A DNA stretch of 64,000 bases from an uncultured Schlesneria sp. (GCA_903840265.1 CAIMFH010000010.1:1-64000); one strand, 5' to 3'; counted from the first letter of the stretch, positions 17,991 through 27,875 are shown. The notes: a model not told the origin generated them from the sequence alone. A program made the numbers and translations.

Positions 17991-18353
17991 TGACCACGAA
18001 TCAGACGAATCTCCTCGAATGAATACAGCAAGCGGTCAGGCACACTTTTCTGGCGAGCCGCGCTGAGTCAGCACGCGGATCACTTCGACAGAGCCCGCAC
18101 AGAAAACCGGAACGTAAGACAGATTTTCGCGCGAAGAAGAAAGGGAAGAAATTAGAATCGAGCCAAGCAGTTCTCTTCCCCTGCCTTCCTTTGCGACTTC
18201 GCGTTGAAAACCCCATCCATGGGAACACGGGCTTATCCCAAGTGCGCCATTCCTGTCTTCGCCAGTCTTCTCTCCGCGACTTCGCGGCTCCGCGTGAGAA
18301 ACCGCTTACTCTTCTTCGCATTTATTCGTGCGAATTCGTCTGATTCGTGGCCA
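17991..18353. repeat. Inverted-repeat element C (CCACGAAT family)
   Basis: TGACCACGAATCAGACGAAT at 17991-18010 matches the reverse complement of 18334-18353 at 19 of 20 positions. The interior is 323 nt, far longer than in elements A, B and D. It contains no credible coding frame. It holds further short complementary strings of the GCGACTTCGCG type around 18190-18290. Bounded this way it resembles a non-autonomous element with terminal inverted repeats, but no target-site duplication is visible. It fills most of the gap between htrA and dcd. Confidence 0.65.
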
Positions 18354-18365
18354 ACTCTTCCACCA

Positions 18366-18941
18366 CTACTCAGACAATTCCTGCCCGAACGAAAGTCGCA
18401 TCTGCTGATCTTTCGTCGGCTGCTGCAGTTCTTTAAAGAGCAGACTAGGCTGGATGTCCTGATTGTTCTGGTATTTGCCGCTGCTGCGATACTCGTTGAT
18501 CTCGCCCTGCACTGTCATGTACAGGATCTGGCAGATCGGCAAGCCGGGATAAATCCGGATTGGATGCACAGCCACCAGTTCCAGCGTCCAGTAGCCGCTG
18601 AAGCCAATATCACCGACGCCAGCCGAAGCGTGAACGAACAAACCGAGCCGAGCGATCGACGAGCGACCTTCCAGCATCGGGACGTAATTGTGAGTTTCCG
18701 TCCGTTCGATCGTCCGAGCCAGATACAGTTGCTGCGGCTGCAGCACGAATCCTTCGGGCGGAATAATATGCCGCCGATATCGGTTCGGACGGCGCACATC
18801 AAGTACGATTTCTTCGTACACGATCAATTCGTCGTGCAGACGCAGATTGTAGCTATTGGGATTAAGCTGCTTCTCATCGAACGGGTCGATCAGAATGTTC
18901 TTGCCCAACTGCGACTTGATTTCTTCGCCGGTCAGAATCAT
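18366..18941 (-). CDS. dcd: dCTP deaminase
   Basis: A 191-residue trimeric enzyme of the dUTPase fold that converts dCTP to dUTP (or, in bifunctional members, to dUMP) for thymidylate synthesis. It starts MILTGEEIKSQL with the conserved NPNSYNLRLHD substrate-loop motif. EGRSSIARLGLFVHASAGVG continues into DIGFSGYWTLEL, which carries the catalytic Glu and the nucleotide-binding residues. The C-terminal YQNNQDIQPS loop is the part that closes over the triphosphate. The gene is single, ending about 12 nt from repeat element C. Confidence 0.93.
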   Translation of the reverse strand: MILTGEEIKSQLGKNILIDPFDEKQLNPNSYNLRLHDELIVYEEIVLDVRRPNRYRRHIIPPEGFVLQPQQLYLARTIERTETHNYVPMLEGRSSIARLGLFVHASAGVGDIGFSGYWTLELVAVHPIRIYPGLPICQILYMTVQGEINEYRSSGKYQNNQDIQPSLLFKELQQPTKDQQMRLSFGQELSE

Positions 18942-19116
18942 CGGAGCGACATCAGGGCCGAAAGGATATGGGGCGGCTCAGGCGACGACACCTTACGGGG
19001 CCGGAAGCCCGGATGCAACCGAAACGGATACAGCGTCAGTATCCGCCCACAAGGAGACACCGCCCAGGCGAGCCGTCCTGCCAAGTGTTACCCGCTCAAG
19101 ATTTGAAAGCTTGGAA

Positions 19117-19947
19117 CTACCTGTTGTCCGCCTGACGAAGCTGAGCGACCAGATCCGGCAGATCGTTCACGATCAGATCTGGGCGCGGACTGGCCTGTTC
19201 GAAGTCATTTCGCGTGCTGATTCCCGTCAAGATACCGGCCGTCCATAACCCCAGCGGAATCGCCCCTGAGATATCCGTGTCGTACCGATCGCCCACCATC
19301 AAGGTTTGATCGGGCGTCACGTTCAGCCGCGCCATCGCCTGTTCGTACATTCCGCGATTGGGCTTGCCGATCACCTGTGGCTGCTGGCCGCTGGCGGTGG
19401 ATAGCAGAGCCAGAATGCTGCCGGCCCCTGGCAGGAAGCCGCGTTCGCTGGGAAATGTTGCGTCCGAATTCGTACCGATGAACTTCGCCCCGCGGCGAAT
19501 CGCCAGCGTCACATTTGCCAGTTCGTCATAGGTCAGATGAAAGTTGATCCCAGCCACAGCATAAGTCGCGGCATCGGGATCGGTGGTCAGTTCAAAGCCA
19601 TTCTTCTGCAAAGCGACCTTCAGGCCGTCCTGCCCCATGACAATCACCGGGCCGCGCGGCCAGCCCGGTTGTCCCATCTGACTCGCCAACCAACTGGCGG
19701 TCGCCTCAGCACTCCCCAGCACCTGGTCGGGTTGGATGTGAATATCCATCTCCGCCAGACGCTTGACGAACTGCTCAGGCGTCTTGCTGGCGTTGTTCGT
19801 GACAAACAAGAACTTGCGACCTGTCTCGGCCAGGTAATCGATCGCCTGCTGGACCCCCGCCAAAGGCTTGGTTCCGACGTAGATCACTCCGTCCATATCA
19901 AACAACACGCCACGCACAGAGCGCAGCCCAGCCAGATCGCGCGTCAC
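19117..19947 (-). CDS. HAD-IIA family phosphatase (NagD-like)
   Basis: About 276 residues. HAD motif I is VLFDMDGVIYVG (nucleophile and acid/base Asp), motif II is FVTNNASKTPEQF, and motif IV is LMVGDRYDTDISGA. The C2-type cap between them marks subclass IIA, which includes NagD and phosphoglycolate/4-nitrophenyl phosphatases. The substrate is not determined by sequence. The start is placed at the second of two nearby GTG codons because GGAG then has an 8-nt spacing; the first GTG overlaps the same site. It follows the SGNH hydrolase by 17 nt, so the two are probably one transcript. Confidence 0.87.
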   Translation of the reverse strand: MTRDLAGLRSVRGVLFDMDGVIYVGTKPLAGVQQAIDYLAETGRKFLFVTNNASKTPEQFVKRLAEMDIHIQPDQVLGSAEATASWLASQMGQPGWPRGPVIVMGQDGLKVALQKNGFELTTDPDAATYAVAGINFHLTYDELANVTLAIRRGAKFIGTNSDATFPSERGFLPGAGSILALLSTASGQQPQVIGKPNRGMYEQAMARLNVTPDQTLMVGDRYDTDISGAIPLGLWTAGILTGISTRNDFEQASPRPDLIVNDLPDLVAQLRQADNR

Positions 19948-19964
19948 TCTTGTCACTCCAACTT

Positions 19965-20678
19965 CTACTTCGTTTCGCCCATCATCCGAGACACATGCTC
20001 TTCAATCGAATCCGCCCAGATCTTGTAAGCGGCCGGAGTCAAATGCAACAAGTCCGGCATCACGTCTTTGCTCAGCACATGCTTGTCATCAAGGAACTTG
20101 GGACCGATATCCAGGTATTCGACCATCTTGCCGTCGGCCAGCTTGGCCACAATCGCATTGGCCCCGGCATTCACTTTGCGTTTTGCGTCTTCGTCATCGA
20201 CGCCACGAGGGAAAATCCCCAGCAGCAGAATCTTCGTTTCAGGCAGCTTCTCGCGCAACTTGTGGACGATGGCGGTGATCCCTTCGGCGATCTGCTCGCT
20301 GGTATTGTTCCCCGAGTTGTTCGTGCCGATCATGATCACAGCCAGCTTCGGCTTGATTCCTTCGATATTGCCATTCTCCAGTCGCCACAGCACATGCTGA
20401 GTCCGATCGCCGCCGATCCCGAGGTTCACCGCGTTTCGCTTGGCGTAGGTGTCAGCCCAGACCTGTTTGCCTGGCCCTTCCCAAGCCTGTGTGATTGAAT
20501 CACCGATGAAAATCAGGTCGACGTTGCCTTGTTTCACGCGTTCATTGAACGAATCGTGTCGCTTCATCCAACCCGCATCGCGTGGAACCGGTTTGACGGT
20601 GTCACTCTCTTGAGCCACAGCCGACTGAACCAACGCGCCGAACGCACAAATCGTCAACAACCAAGATGCCAATCGCAT
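19965..20678 (-). CDS. Secreted SGNH/GDSL acetylhydrolase-like protein
   Basis: A 237-residue protein with a signal peptide (LASWLLTICAFGALVQSAVAQ). Catalytic blocks are LIFIGDSITQAWEGPG (block I Ser), NLGIGGDRTQHVLWRLENG (block II), VIMIGTNNSGNN (block III Asn), LLHLTPAAYKIW (block V; a His with no Asp directly three residues before). The PAF-acetylhydrolase beta/gamma-like arrangement with GIGGDRTQ suggests removal of acetyl groups from exported glycans. It is the first gene of a probable two-gene operon with the HAD phosphatase. GGAG lies ten bases before the ATG. Confidence 0.88.
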   Translation of the reverse strand: MRLASWLLTICAFGALVQSAVAQESDTVKPVPRDAGWMKRHDSFNERVKQGNVDLIFIGDSITQAWEGPGKQVWADTYAKRNAVNLGIGGDRTQHVLWRLENGNIEGIKPKLAVIMIGTNNSGNNTSEQIAEGITAIVHKLREKLPETKILLLGIFPRGVDDEDAKRKVNAGANAIVAKLADGKMVEYLDIGPKFLDDKHVLSKDVMPDLLHLTPAAYKIWADSIEEHVSRMMGETK

Positions 20679-20825
20679 GATGCTTCGCTCCGACAGCCAT
20701 TGAAGTGGACGCCACGTCGGCTGACAACAACGCCAGCCGCACTAGGTTCTACCACAGCCGAATCACGTCTGCACGCGTTACGTTCTTCACCCACCATTCA
20801 ATCGCATTCAAGCGGAAGTTGCCCC

Positions 20826-20845
20826 ATCGGTCCTATTAGTCACAT
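20826..20845 (+). repeat. Short dispersed repeat (ATCGGTCCTATT family)
   Basis: ATCGGTCCTATTAGTCACAT here matches the reverse complement of about 31611-31630 at 18 of 20 positions, including an uninterrupted 12-mer. Both copies lie in short non-coding gaps. Confidence 0.5.
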
Positions 20846-20889
20846 CCAAGAAACAGGACAGATGTGACGAAGTTCAACAAGACGACTTT

Positions 20890-21663
20890 CTACGCTCGCC
20901 ACAGCTTCCACCAGTGCCTCTGCTTCTGAGTTACCTCTTGCGGCGAAGGCTGGCACTTCTTTAGTGCGTGACAGATGTCATCGATCGAATCAGTCAGTAA
21001 CAACGAGTCGAAATCGTCCTGAGCGATTGCACCATGCTTCAATAGCGTTCCGCGCAGGAAATCGAACAGCGGTTGCCAATATTCCACACCGACAAAGATC
21101 AGCGGGAATCGATTCACTTTGCCAGTCTGAATCAGCGTCGCCGCTTCGAACGCTTCGTCGAGCGTCCCGAAGCCGCCTGGAAAAATCAGAAACGCCTGCG
21201 AATACTTGACCAGCATCACTTTTCTCACGAAAAAATGCTGAAACAAAACCATCTTGTCCAGATAGGGATTCGCTTCCTGTTCGACCGGCAACATGATATT
21301 GCAGCCGATCGAGCCGCCACCCACCTCTTTAGCACCTCGGTTCGCCGCCTCCATGATGCCGGGGCCACCTCCGGTCATGACCGTATAACCAAACTTGGCA
21401 ATCGCCGCACCGGTACGGCGCGCCAGCTCATAGCTGGCATCTCCCTCTTTAAATCGAGCCGAACCAAACACCGTGATGCACGGGCCGGTCCAGTGCAGTG
21501 CGCGATAGCCGCGGATGAATTCAATCGCAATTTTGACGACTCGCAGGAACTCATCGATTCGCGAACGTGGTCCTTCGAGTAACTTGACATCCGAATGAAC
21601 GGCCGCGGGACTCGCGGGACGAATGACAACGGGCTGATCCGAGGGCGTCTGGATTGTGGACAT
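20890..21663 (-). CDS. LOG-family protein (lysine decarboxylase-like fold)
   Basis: A 257-residue protein with the diagnostic motifs [20 protein letters not shown] and [19 protein letters not shown] of the LOG/TIGR00730 family. Characterised members are cytokinin-activating nucleoside-5'-monophosphate phosphoribohydrolases; many bacterial ones are annotated as Rossmann-fold nucleotide-binding proteins or wrongly as lysine decarboxylases. The ATG beginning MSTIQTPSD is chosen because AGGA lies about eight bases upstream; a longer frame would extend into the divergent promoter. It is divergent from the MoxR-type ATPase gene about 130 nt away. Confidence 0.9.
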   Translation of the reverse strand: MSTIQTPSDQPVVIRPASPAAVHSDVKLLEGPRSRIDEFLRVVKIAIEFIRGYRALHWTGPCITVFGSARFKEGDASYELARRTGAAIAKFGYTVMTGGGPGIMEAANRGAKEVGGGSIGCNIMLPVEQEANPYLDKMVLFQHFFVRKVMLVKYSQAFLIFPGGFGTLDEAFEAATLIQTGKVNRFPLIFVGVEYWQPLFDFLRGTLLKHGAIAQDDFDSLLLTDSIDDICHALKKCQPSPQEVTQKQRHWWKLWRA

Positions 21664-21793
21664 GATTTTATCCTGAGGATGCATGGCGTCCGGCGGGGAG
21701 ATATGATCGAAAGTGGCCGCGGACAGCAAGGCGGAAACGCCATTGAGTCTTGAGCCGACTTCATGCACCATGATTTTGGGAATAGAGCAATCG

Positions 21794-22747
21794 ATGACAG
21801 ATCAAGTCGAAATTGGTGGTGTCGTGCTGCATCTGAACCAGCCCGACGATTCGGCAGGTGAGTGGATCGGCCAGCGCGAGATCCTGATGCAACTGCTGGC
21901 CTGCTGGCTGGTGATTGACGAGAAAGATCTACCGCTGGCACCGCGCATCGTCGGCACACCCGGCATCGGCAAGACGACGCTGGCGATCTCGGCGGGTCGG
22001 ACTCGCAAGCAAGATCTTTATATTTATCAATGCACTGCCGACACACGCCCCGAAGACTTGCTGGTCACTCCGGTCCTTGCCGAAAGCGGACGCATTAAGT
22101 ACCACGCTTCGCCATTGGTCACCGCCATGGTTCGTGGTGGAATCTGCATCCTCGACGAAGGGAACCGCATGAACGAGAAGTCGTGGGCCAGCCTGGCTCC
22201 ATTGCTCGATCATCGTCGCTACGTCGAATCGATCGTCGCCGGGATCACGATTCATGCTCACAAAGACTTCCGCTGTGCAGTCACGATGAATGACGACGAA
22301 TCAACATTCGAGATCCCCGATTACATCCTCAGCCGCCTGCAGCCGACGCTGACGGTGGGGCATCCGCAGCGACATGACGAACTGGCGATCCTGCATTATC
22401 ACCTTCCCTTCGCCGAACCCGAGATGCTGAATCTGACAGTCGACTTCCTGCAGCAATCGCATCAGTTGAACTTGGACTTCTCCACCCGAGACGGGATGAA
22501 TGTCCTGCGCTATGCCATGAAGCGATTGGCTCAAGACCCGACGCATCCCGTCGCCAAAGACCTGGTCTGGCAGGAAGCCTTGATCAACTGCCTGGGTGAA
22601 GAAGCAATCGACTTGAACGAAACCGCGAAGCGACGTCAGCAATCCCTCGGCGGCAACACCATGCCCATGGGACTAGGTGACTTCTTCTTCGACCCCAACG
22701 ACCCCTTGCACCCCGACTACGACGAAGAGGAAGATGAAGAAGAGTAG
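21794..22747 (+). CDS. MoxR-type AAA+ ATPase
   Basis: A 317-residue ATPase. Walker A is GTPGIGKTT, Walker B is [12 protein letters not shown], and sensor 1 is CAVTMND. The DRPxDLL-like stretch [13 protein letters not shown] and the arginine-rich end of [13 protein letters not shown] fit the MoxR branch. MoxR ATPases act as chaperone-like activators of partner proteins, usually von Willebrand-factor-A proteins. No VWA gene is present here. The next gene encodes an unfamiliar 623-residue protein on the same strand, separated by repeat element D. The C-terminus is very acidic (YDEEEDEEE). The start MTDQVEIGG is preferred, though its ribosome site is weak. Confidence 0.88.
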   Translation: MTDQVEIGGVVLHLNQPDDSAGEWIGQREILMQLLACWLVIDEKDLPLAPRIVGTPGIGKTTLAISAGRTRKQDLYIYQCTADTRPEDLLVTPVLAESGRIKYHASPLVTAMVRGGICILDEGNRMNEKSWASLAPLLDHRRYVESIVAGITIHAHKDFRCAVTMNDDESTFEIPDYILSRLQPTLTVGHPQRHDELAILHYHLPFAEPEMLNLTVDFLQQSHQLNLDFSTRDGMNVLRYAMKRLAQDPTHPVAKDLVWQEALINCLGEEAIDLNETAKRRQQSLGGNTMPMGLGDFFFDPNDPLHPDYDEEEDEEE

Positions 22748-22752
22748 GTGAG

Positions 22753-22880
22753 GAATAAGTAACGAGTGACGAGATGAAAGTAACGAGGTGAAGACAGGAG
22801 TCAGAGTCAGTCATCACTCGCCACATTCCCTCTCCCCTTGTCCCCCTCGTTACTCGTCACTTTTATCTCGTCACTAATTC
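22753..22880. repeat. Inverted-repeat element D (GTAACGAG family)
   Basis: A 36-nt left arm (22753-22788) and a 36-nt right arm (22845-22880) pair at their outer 14 and inner 9 positions but diverge in the middle. Both are built from repeats of GTAACGAG and GTGACGAG. The element fills the whole gap between the MoxR ATPase stop and the next start codon, so it becomes part of any shared transcript. A related string is at 44287-44310. Confidence 0.65.
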
Positions 22881-22889
22881 GGATTATTT

Positions 22890-24761
22890 ATGAACGTCCT
22901 TCAATTCAGCGACCGCATTACCTGCCTCCCGATCATTCATGGGAGCGGAGATTTTGCTGTCGAAGTCCGTCGCGTGATGCTGTCGCATCATTTCGATTGC
23001 CTGGCCGTTCCGCTGCCTGCCTCGTTCCAATCCGATGTGGAACGGGCAATCGAGTTCCTGCCGAATGTCTCCATGGTCGTGCAGGAAGAGACGACGACCA
23101 GTTGGGCGGGTGAATGGAAAGGCGACGCCGAAGAGGAACCGGAAGAAGAACGAGTCTTCAGCTACGTCCCCATTGATCCCTGCCAAGGGGTGATTACGGC
23201 CCTGCGCATCGCCGCTCAAGAGCGAATCAAACGCGAGTTCATTGATCTCGAGACGGCGACGTTTCAAAGCTACGCCGCGATCCTGCCCGATCCATATGCC
23301 TTGAAGCATGTCTCCAGCGAGAAATTTGCTGCCGCGGTACTCCCCAGCATCGGACGACTCCCTGAAGGTCAACCGCGCGACCGAGTGATCCACATGGCGG
23401 CGCGACTGCGCGAACTGGAAGAACGCCACGAACGAATCCTGTTTGTCTGCTCGATCATCGACTGGCCCTGGGTTCGTGAAGCCTATGTCGATCAAACAAT
23501 CGAAGCCACCGAGCACGATGATGTCGAAGAAACCTCGATCTTCGAGGCGGATCCAGAGACACTTCTGTTCATGCTGGGGGAACTCCCCTTCATCACCGGC
23601 CTGTACGAACGAGCCCGCTTTGAATTGGAGTCCGACGAGAACCTGTCGATCGACGGCGTGAAAGCCATGTTGCTGGTCGCGCGAGATCATTACAAAGCGG
23701 AACTCGGTAATCGAGCCCGCAAGATCACGCCCAAACTGCTGCGGATCTACCTGCAATACGTCCGCAATCTGACGCTCATCGAGCGTCGGATGTCGCCAAC
23801 GATGTCGACCCTCGTCGAGGCGGCTCAACAGACTGGCGGCGATCAGTTCGCGATCTCGTTGATGCAGACGATGCGAGAATATCCTTTCCAGGAACGAATC
23901 CCCTTCCCGACCATTCGCCTCGGGATCGATCGCGGCCACTTGCCCGATGGGGATCTGGTTCAGCTGAAAACCCGCCTCCCCGGCCAATCGCTGGAGTGGG
24001 GCACGTGCAAGCTGAAGCCACAGCCACCCAAGCCACAACAAGATGAGTGGCAGATGCGGTGGAATCCATATCACCAGTGCAGTTGGCCCCCGGAAGACGT
24101 GGCCATCGAACGGTTCCGCACGCACGTCAAAGACTCGGCCCTCAACATGCTGGGGACCGACCTCGCTCGCAGCGAAAAATTCAGCGCCAGCCTGAAAGAC
24201 GGTTTGGACATCCGCGAGACCCTGCGCAACTGGCACAGCGGCGAGTTGTATGTGAAAGTCCTGCCCCCCACCCGCGGCAGCCTGGACTGCGCGGTCATGC
24301 TGTTCGACAGCCCCGCCGACCCACGTGATTACCCATGGCGAGTGACTTGGCACGCCGAACATCACGACGAATCGACGCTGGCGCTATTTGCCACGAATTA
24401 TCTCGAGAACATGGTCGGCCCTGGCATCGGACAGGCGACGTACGGTGGCGCGATGTTCCTGTTCCCACCACGTCCGGTTCCCGACATCTGGTCGAACCGC
24501 CGCTTCGATTTCGCCGACACCATGGAAGAACGCCTGCTGGCCGCCGCCTGTTATCACGCCGAAGAGCGTCACATCGCGCTGCTGAGCTCCGCACCTCCAG
24601 GCCCCGCCTGGCGAAGACTCGCCAAACGATTCGGCAAGGTTCTGATCCACGTCCCCCTGGGCCGCTTCAGCCAAGAAACCGTTCAGCAGTTGCGAATGTT
24701 CCACGTCCTCAACGGTCAACGAGTCCGCAGCTACGCTGCCGAATTCATTCGGAAAGCATAA
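22890..24761 (+). CDS. Unrecognised 623-residue protein paired with MoxR ATPase
   Basis: A soluble 623-residue protein with no signal peptide. The N-terminal part, CLPIIHGSGDFAVEVRRVML followed by FDCLAVPLP, then VPIDPCQGVITALRIA, and the later HMAARLRELEERHERILFVC, resemble the spacing of landmarks in TraB/ChaN/EreA-like proteins (a GTxH-type start, an acidic strand, and a late VVGAGH-like strand). That is a pattern-level guess; catalytic His/Glu residues are not clearly conserved. The middle and C-terminal regions match nothing I know. Proteins of such size next to MoxR ATPases are often their clients. A ribosome site before the ATG is poor because the upstream gap is repeat element D. Confidence 0.75.
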   Translation: MNVLQFSDRITCLPIIHGSGDFAVEVRRVMLSHHFDCLAVPLPASFQSDVERAIEFLPNVSMVVQEETTTSWAGEWKGDAEEEPEEERVFSYVPIDPCQGVITALRIAAQERIKREFIDLETATFQSYAAILPDPYALKHVSSEKFAAAVLPSIGRLPEGQPRDRVIHMAARLRELEERHERILFVCSIIDWPWVREAYVDQTIEATEHDDVEETSIFEADPETLLFMLGELPFITGLYERARFELESDENLSIDGVKAMLLVARDHYKAELGNRARKITPKLLRIYLQYVRNLTLIERRMSPTMSTLVEAAQQTGGDQFAISLMQTMREYPFQERIPFPTIRLGIDRGHLPDGDLVQLKTRLPGQSLEWGTCKLKPQPPKPQQDEWQMRWNPYHQCSWPPEDVAIERFRTHVKDSALNMLGTDLARSEKFSASLKDGLDIRETLRNWHSGELYVKVLPPTRGSLDCAVMLFDSPADPRDYPWRVTWHAEHHDESTLALFATNYLENMVGPGIGQATYGGAMFLFPPRPVPDIWSNRRFDFADTMEERLLAAACYHAEERHIALLSSAPPGPAWRRLAKRFGKVLIHVPLGRFSQETVQQLRMFHVLNGQRVRSYAAEFIRKA

Positions 24762-24974
24762 CGCACGTCCAAAACCGTCAAGGTACTCCAAAACCTGACC
24801 ACAAATTGCCATTCTCTGCCAAATCGCAAGTTCTGCAATCAAATGGCAGCCTCGATCTCTTGGCTTAATTCGCAAAATCGTCAATGATTCGCCTTGCGGT
24901 CGAATGACGCTGATCGCCGCACACGGATGGCCAGGGACGAAGTTCAGCGAAAATCCTGACGGAGAACGGATCGG

Positions 24975-25982
24975 ATGAAGTATCTCGTCACCGGAGCAGC
25001 CGGTTTCATTGGGATGCATGTCAGCACCTTGCTGCTCGACCGCGGCGATGAAGTCGTCGGCCTGGATAATCTCAATCCCTACTATACGGTTCAGCTCAAG
25101 CACGACCGACTCGCGCGGCTGACTGGCAAGCCCGGCTTCCGTTTCCAGGAAATGGATCTGGCCGATCGCGAGCGACTGACGCAACTTTTTGCGACCGAAA
25201 AATTCGATGTCGTGATCAACCTGGCGGCTCAAGCGGGCGTTCGATACTCCATCACGAACCCTCACGTGTACATCGACAGCAACATCGTGGGATTCGTCAA
25301 CATCCTGGAAGCCTGCCGCCATCATGGCGTGAAGCACCTGGTCTATGCCTCATCGAGTTCCGTCTACGGTGCCAACACCACGATGCCGTTCTCGATCCAT
25401 CACAATGTGGACCATCCACTCAGCCTGTACGCCGCGACGAAGAAGGCGAACGAGTTGATGGCGCATACGTACAGCCACCTGTATCACCTGCCGACCACGG
25501 GGTTGCGATTCTTTACCGTGTACGGACCGTGGGGTCGCCCCGACATGGCGATGTGGTTGTTCACTAAGGCGATCCTCGATGGTAAGCCGATCGATGTATT
25601 CAACAACGGTCAGATGCGACGTGACTTCACGTTCATCGACGACATTGCCACGGGAGTGATTCGCACGGCGGACAACGTCCCTATGGGAAACAAAGACTGG
25701 TCGGGCGATCGACCCGATCCCGCTACCAGCCGAGGTCCGTATCGCGTCTACAACATCGGCAACAATCAGCCGGTGGAACTGATGCACATGATTCGGACGC
25801 TCGAGCAGACGCTGGGAGTCGAAGCGAAAAAGAATTTCCTGCCGATGCAGGACGGCGATGTCCCCGCGACGTATGCCGACGTGGATGACTTGATCCGCGA
25901 TGTCGGGTTCCGCCCCAGCACGCCGATCGAGACGGGGATTCAGCGGTTTGTCAGTTGGTACCGGGATTATCACAAGGTTTGA
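24975..25982 (+). CDS. UDP-glucuronate 4-epimerase
   Basis: A 335-residue extended short-chain dehydrogenase. The NAD-binding start is MKYLVTGAAGFIGMHVSTLL, the nucleotide-sugar loop is LDNLNPYYTVQLKHDRL, and catalytic residues are Ser in YASSSSVYG and YAATK. The NPYY segment and the overall 335-residue length fit UDP-glucuronate 4-epimerases (UDP-GlcA to UDP-GalA) rather than GalE. The gene is followed after three bases by UDP-xylose synthase and then RmlA, so it opens a nucleotide-sugar operon. The assigned substrate rests on motif resemblance. Confidence 0.88.
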   Translation: MKYLVTGAAGFIGMHVSTLLLDRGDEVVGLDNLNPYYTVQLKHDRLARLTGKPGFRFQEMDLADRERLTQLFATEKFDVVINLAAQAGVRYSITNPHVYIDSNIVGFVNILEACRHHGVKHLVYASSSSVYGANTTMPFSIHHNVDHPLSLYAATKKANELMAHTYSHLYHLPTTGLRFFTVYGPWGRPDMAMWLFTKAILDGKPIDVFNNGQMRRDFTFIDDIATGVIRTADNVPMGNKDWSGDRPDPATSRGPYRVYNIGNNQPVELMHMIRTLEQTLGVEAKKNFLPMQDGDVPATYADVDDLIRDVGFRPSTPIETGIQRFVSWYRDYHKV

Positions 25983-25985
25983 TTC

Positions 25986-26927
25986 ATGCGATCGATACTC
26001 GTCACCGGCGGAGCCGGATTTCTGGGAAGCCACCTTTGCGAGCGACTGCTCGAACGAGGTGACAATGTCATTTGCCTGGACAACTTCTTTACGGGCCGGA
26101 AGCAGAATGTCACCCATCTGCTCGCCAATCCCCGTTTCGAATTGATCCGGCACGACATCGTGCAGCCGATCGCGCTGGAAGCGGACCAGATCTATAACTT
26201 GGCTTGCCCCGCGTCGCCGGTGGCGTATCAGTACAACCCGATCAAGACGATCAAGACATCCACTGTCGGCGTCGTGAATGTGCTGGGGTTGGCCAAGCGA
26301 TGCAAAGCGCGCATCCTGCACGCATCGACATCGGAAGTGTATGGAGATCCGACCGTGCATCCCCAGCCGGAAAGCTACTGGGGTAACGTCAATCCGCTCG
26401 GCCCCCGCAGTTGCTACGACGAGGGCAAGCGAGTCGCCGAGTCGCTGTGCATGAACTATCACCAGGAGCATAACCTGGAAGTCCGCATCATCCGGATCTT
26501 CAACACGTACGGCCCCCGCATGGATCCGAATGACGGCCGAGTGATCTCGAACTTCATTACGCAGGCTCTGCGTGGCGAACCTCTGACCATTTACGGCAAC
26601 GGCCTGCAGACCCGATCGTTTTGTTACGTCGATGACCTGCTGCGCGGCATGATGCTGTTGATGGACCAGGACAAAGAAACAGGCCCCGTCAACATCGGCA
26701 ATCCCGGCGAATACACGATGCTGCAGTTGGCCGAGCAAATCTTGAAGCAGATTCCCGAATCGAAATCCAAGATCGTGCATAAACCGCTGCCACAAGACGA
26801 CCCCAAACAGCGCTGTCCCGACATCACCAAAGCCCGTTCGCTGCTCGGGTGGTCGCCGACCGTTGATCTGCAGGCGGGTCTCGCAAAGACGGTTGAGTAC
26901 TATCGCGGCGAGCTGGCTCAAGCCTGA
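25986..26927 (+). CDS. UDP-glucuronate decarboxylase (UDP-xylose synthase)
   Basis: A 313-residue NAD-dependent short-chain dehydrogenase converting UDP-glucuronate to UDP-xylose. It starts [20 protein letters not shown], with the typical [12 protein letters not shown] and [20 protein letters not shown] stretches of the UXS family. Catalytic Ser/Tyr/Lys are in HASTSEVYG and SCYDEGKR, then [19 protein letters not shown]. The start lies three bases after the epimerase stop, with AAGG about nine bases before the ATG. Two enzymes competing for UDP-GlcA in one operon suggests production of both galacturonate and xylose donors for a surface polysaccharide. Confidence 0.93.
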   Translation: MRSILVTGGAGFLGSHLCERLLERGDNVICLDNFFTGRKQNVTHLLANPRFELIRHDIVQPIALEADQIYNLACPASPVAYQYNPIKTIKTSTVGVVNVLGLAKRCKARILHASTSEVYGDPTVHPQPESYWGNVNPLGPRSCYDEGKRVAESLCMNYHQEHNLEVRIIRIFNTYGPRMDPNDGRVISNFITQALRGEPLTIYGNGLQTRSFCYVDDLLRGMMLLMDQDKETGPVNIGNPGEYTMLQLAEQILKQIPESKSKIVHKPLPQDDPKQRCPDITKARSLLGWSPTVDLQAGLAKTVEYYRGELAQA

Positions 26928-26993
26928 CGACCCGGCGTTATCTTCCTGAACATGACATTAGACGATTCGACACATTCAATTGGAGCGATAGGC

Positions 26994-27875
26994 ATGACGA
27001 CACGCAAAGGAATTATCCTCGCCGGGGGATCGGGAACTCGACTGCATCCGTCCACTCGAGTCGTCAGCAAGCAACTCATGCCGGTGTACGACAAGCCGAT
27101 GGTCTACTATCCGCTGTCGACAATGATGCTGGCCGGGATCCGCGAGATCATGGTAATCAGCACCCCGCAGGATCTTCCTTCGTTTCGTCGACTGCTCGGC
27201 GATGGGAGTGAGTGGGGGTTGAAGTTCGCCTATGCCGAACAGCCCGAGCCCAAGGGAATCGCGCAGTCTCTGATCATCGCCGAAGACTTTCTCAGCGGCC
27301 AGCCCTCGTGCCTGATCCTGGGTGACAATATCTTCTACGGCCATAACCTGGCGCAGTCACTGCAGTCGGCAAACTCCATTCAAACGGGGGCCACCGTCTT
27401 CGCCTACCACGTGCGTGATCCCGAGCGGTATGGCGTCGTCGTATTGGACGCGGCCGGTAAGCCAACCGAACTGGAAGAGAAACCCGCGGCCCCCCGCTCG
27501 AACTACGCCGTCACCGGATTGTACTTTTACGATAGCGAAGCCCCAGCGATTGCCCGCGCGCTCAAACCGTCGGCCCGCGGCGAACTGGAAATCACCGATG
27601 TGAATCGAGAATACCTAAAACGTGGGACGCTCAGCGTTGAGGTCTTCGGTCGCGGAACCGCCTGGCTCGACACCGGCACGCACCAGTCGTTGCTGGAAGC
27701 GTCAAACTTTGTCAGCGTCCTGGAAACGCGCCAGGGCTTAAAGGTCGCCTGCCCGGAAGAGATCGCCTGGCGCATGCACTATATAGATGCTAATCAGTTG
27801 CGACGGCTGGCAGAGCCCATGAAAAACAATTCCTACGGACAATACCTGCTGGAACTGGCAGTTTCCGCCGATTGA
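26994..27875 (+). CDS. rmlA: Glucose-1-phosphate thymidylyltransferase
   Basis: A 293-residue RmlA/RfbA homologue making dTDP-glucose from dTTP and glucose-1-phosphate. The nucleotidyltransferase signature is [20 protein letters not shown], followed by [28 protein letters not shown] (metal-binding Asp), and [13 protein letters not shown] sits eight bases before the chosen ATG; an earlier in-frame ATG lacks one. The other rml genes (rmlB, C, D) are not in the window, so the dTDP-glucose either leaves the rhamnose pathway or the remaining steps are encoded elsewhere. A terminator follows. Confidence 0.93.
   Translation: MTTRKGIILAGGSGTRLHPSTRVVSKQLMPVYDKPMVYYPLSTMMLAGIREIMVISTPQDLPSFRRLLGDGSEWGLKFAYAEQPEPKGIAQSLIIAEDFLSGQPSCLILGDNIFYGHNLAQSLQSANSIQTGATVFAYHVRDPERYGVVVLDAAGKPTELEEKPAAPRSNYAVTGLYFYDSEAPAIARALKPSARGELEITDVNREYLKRGTLSVEVFGRGTAWLDTGTHQSLLEASNFVSVLETRQGLKVACPEEIAWRMHYIDANQLRRLAEPMKNNSYGQYLLELAVSAD

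Noticed and set aside
18942-19116. GGGGCCGGAAGCCC string between dcd and the HAD gene, checked as a possible tRNA or RNA
   Set aside because: No cloverleaf could be folded and no conserved T-arm is present.
22884-24365. 493-codon open frame on the minus strand
   Set aside because: Antisense to the well-supported 623-residue gene. Long antisense frames are common in this codon usage; the product has no domain and the start has no ribosome site.
25350-26921. 523-codon minus-strand frame
   Set aside because: It runs antisense to the two nucleotide-sugar enzymes, which have unmistakable motifs. The antisense product is rich in His/Arg/Asp without structure.
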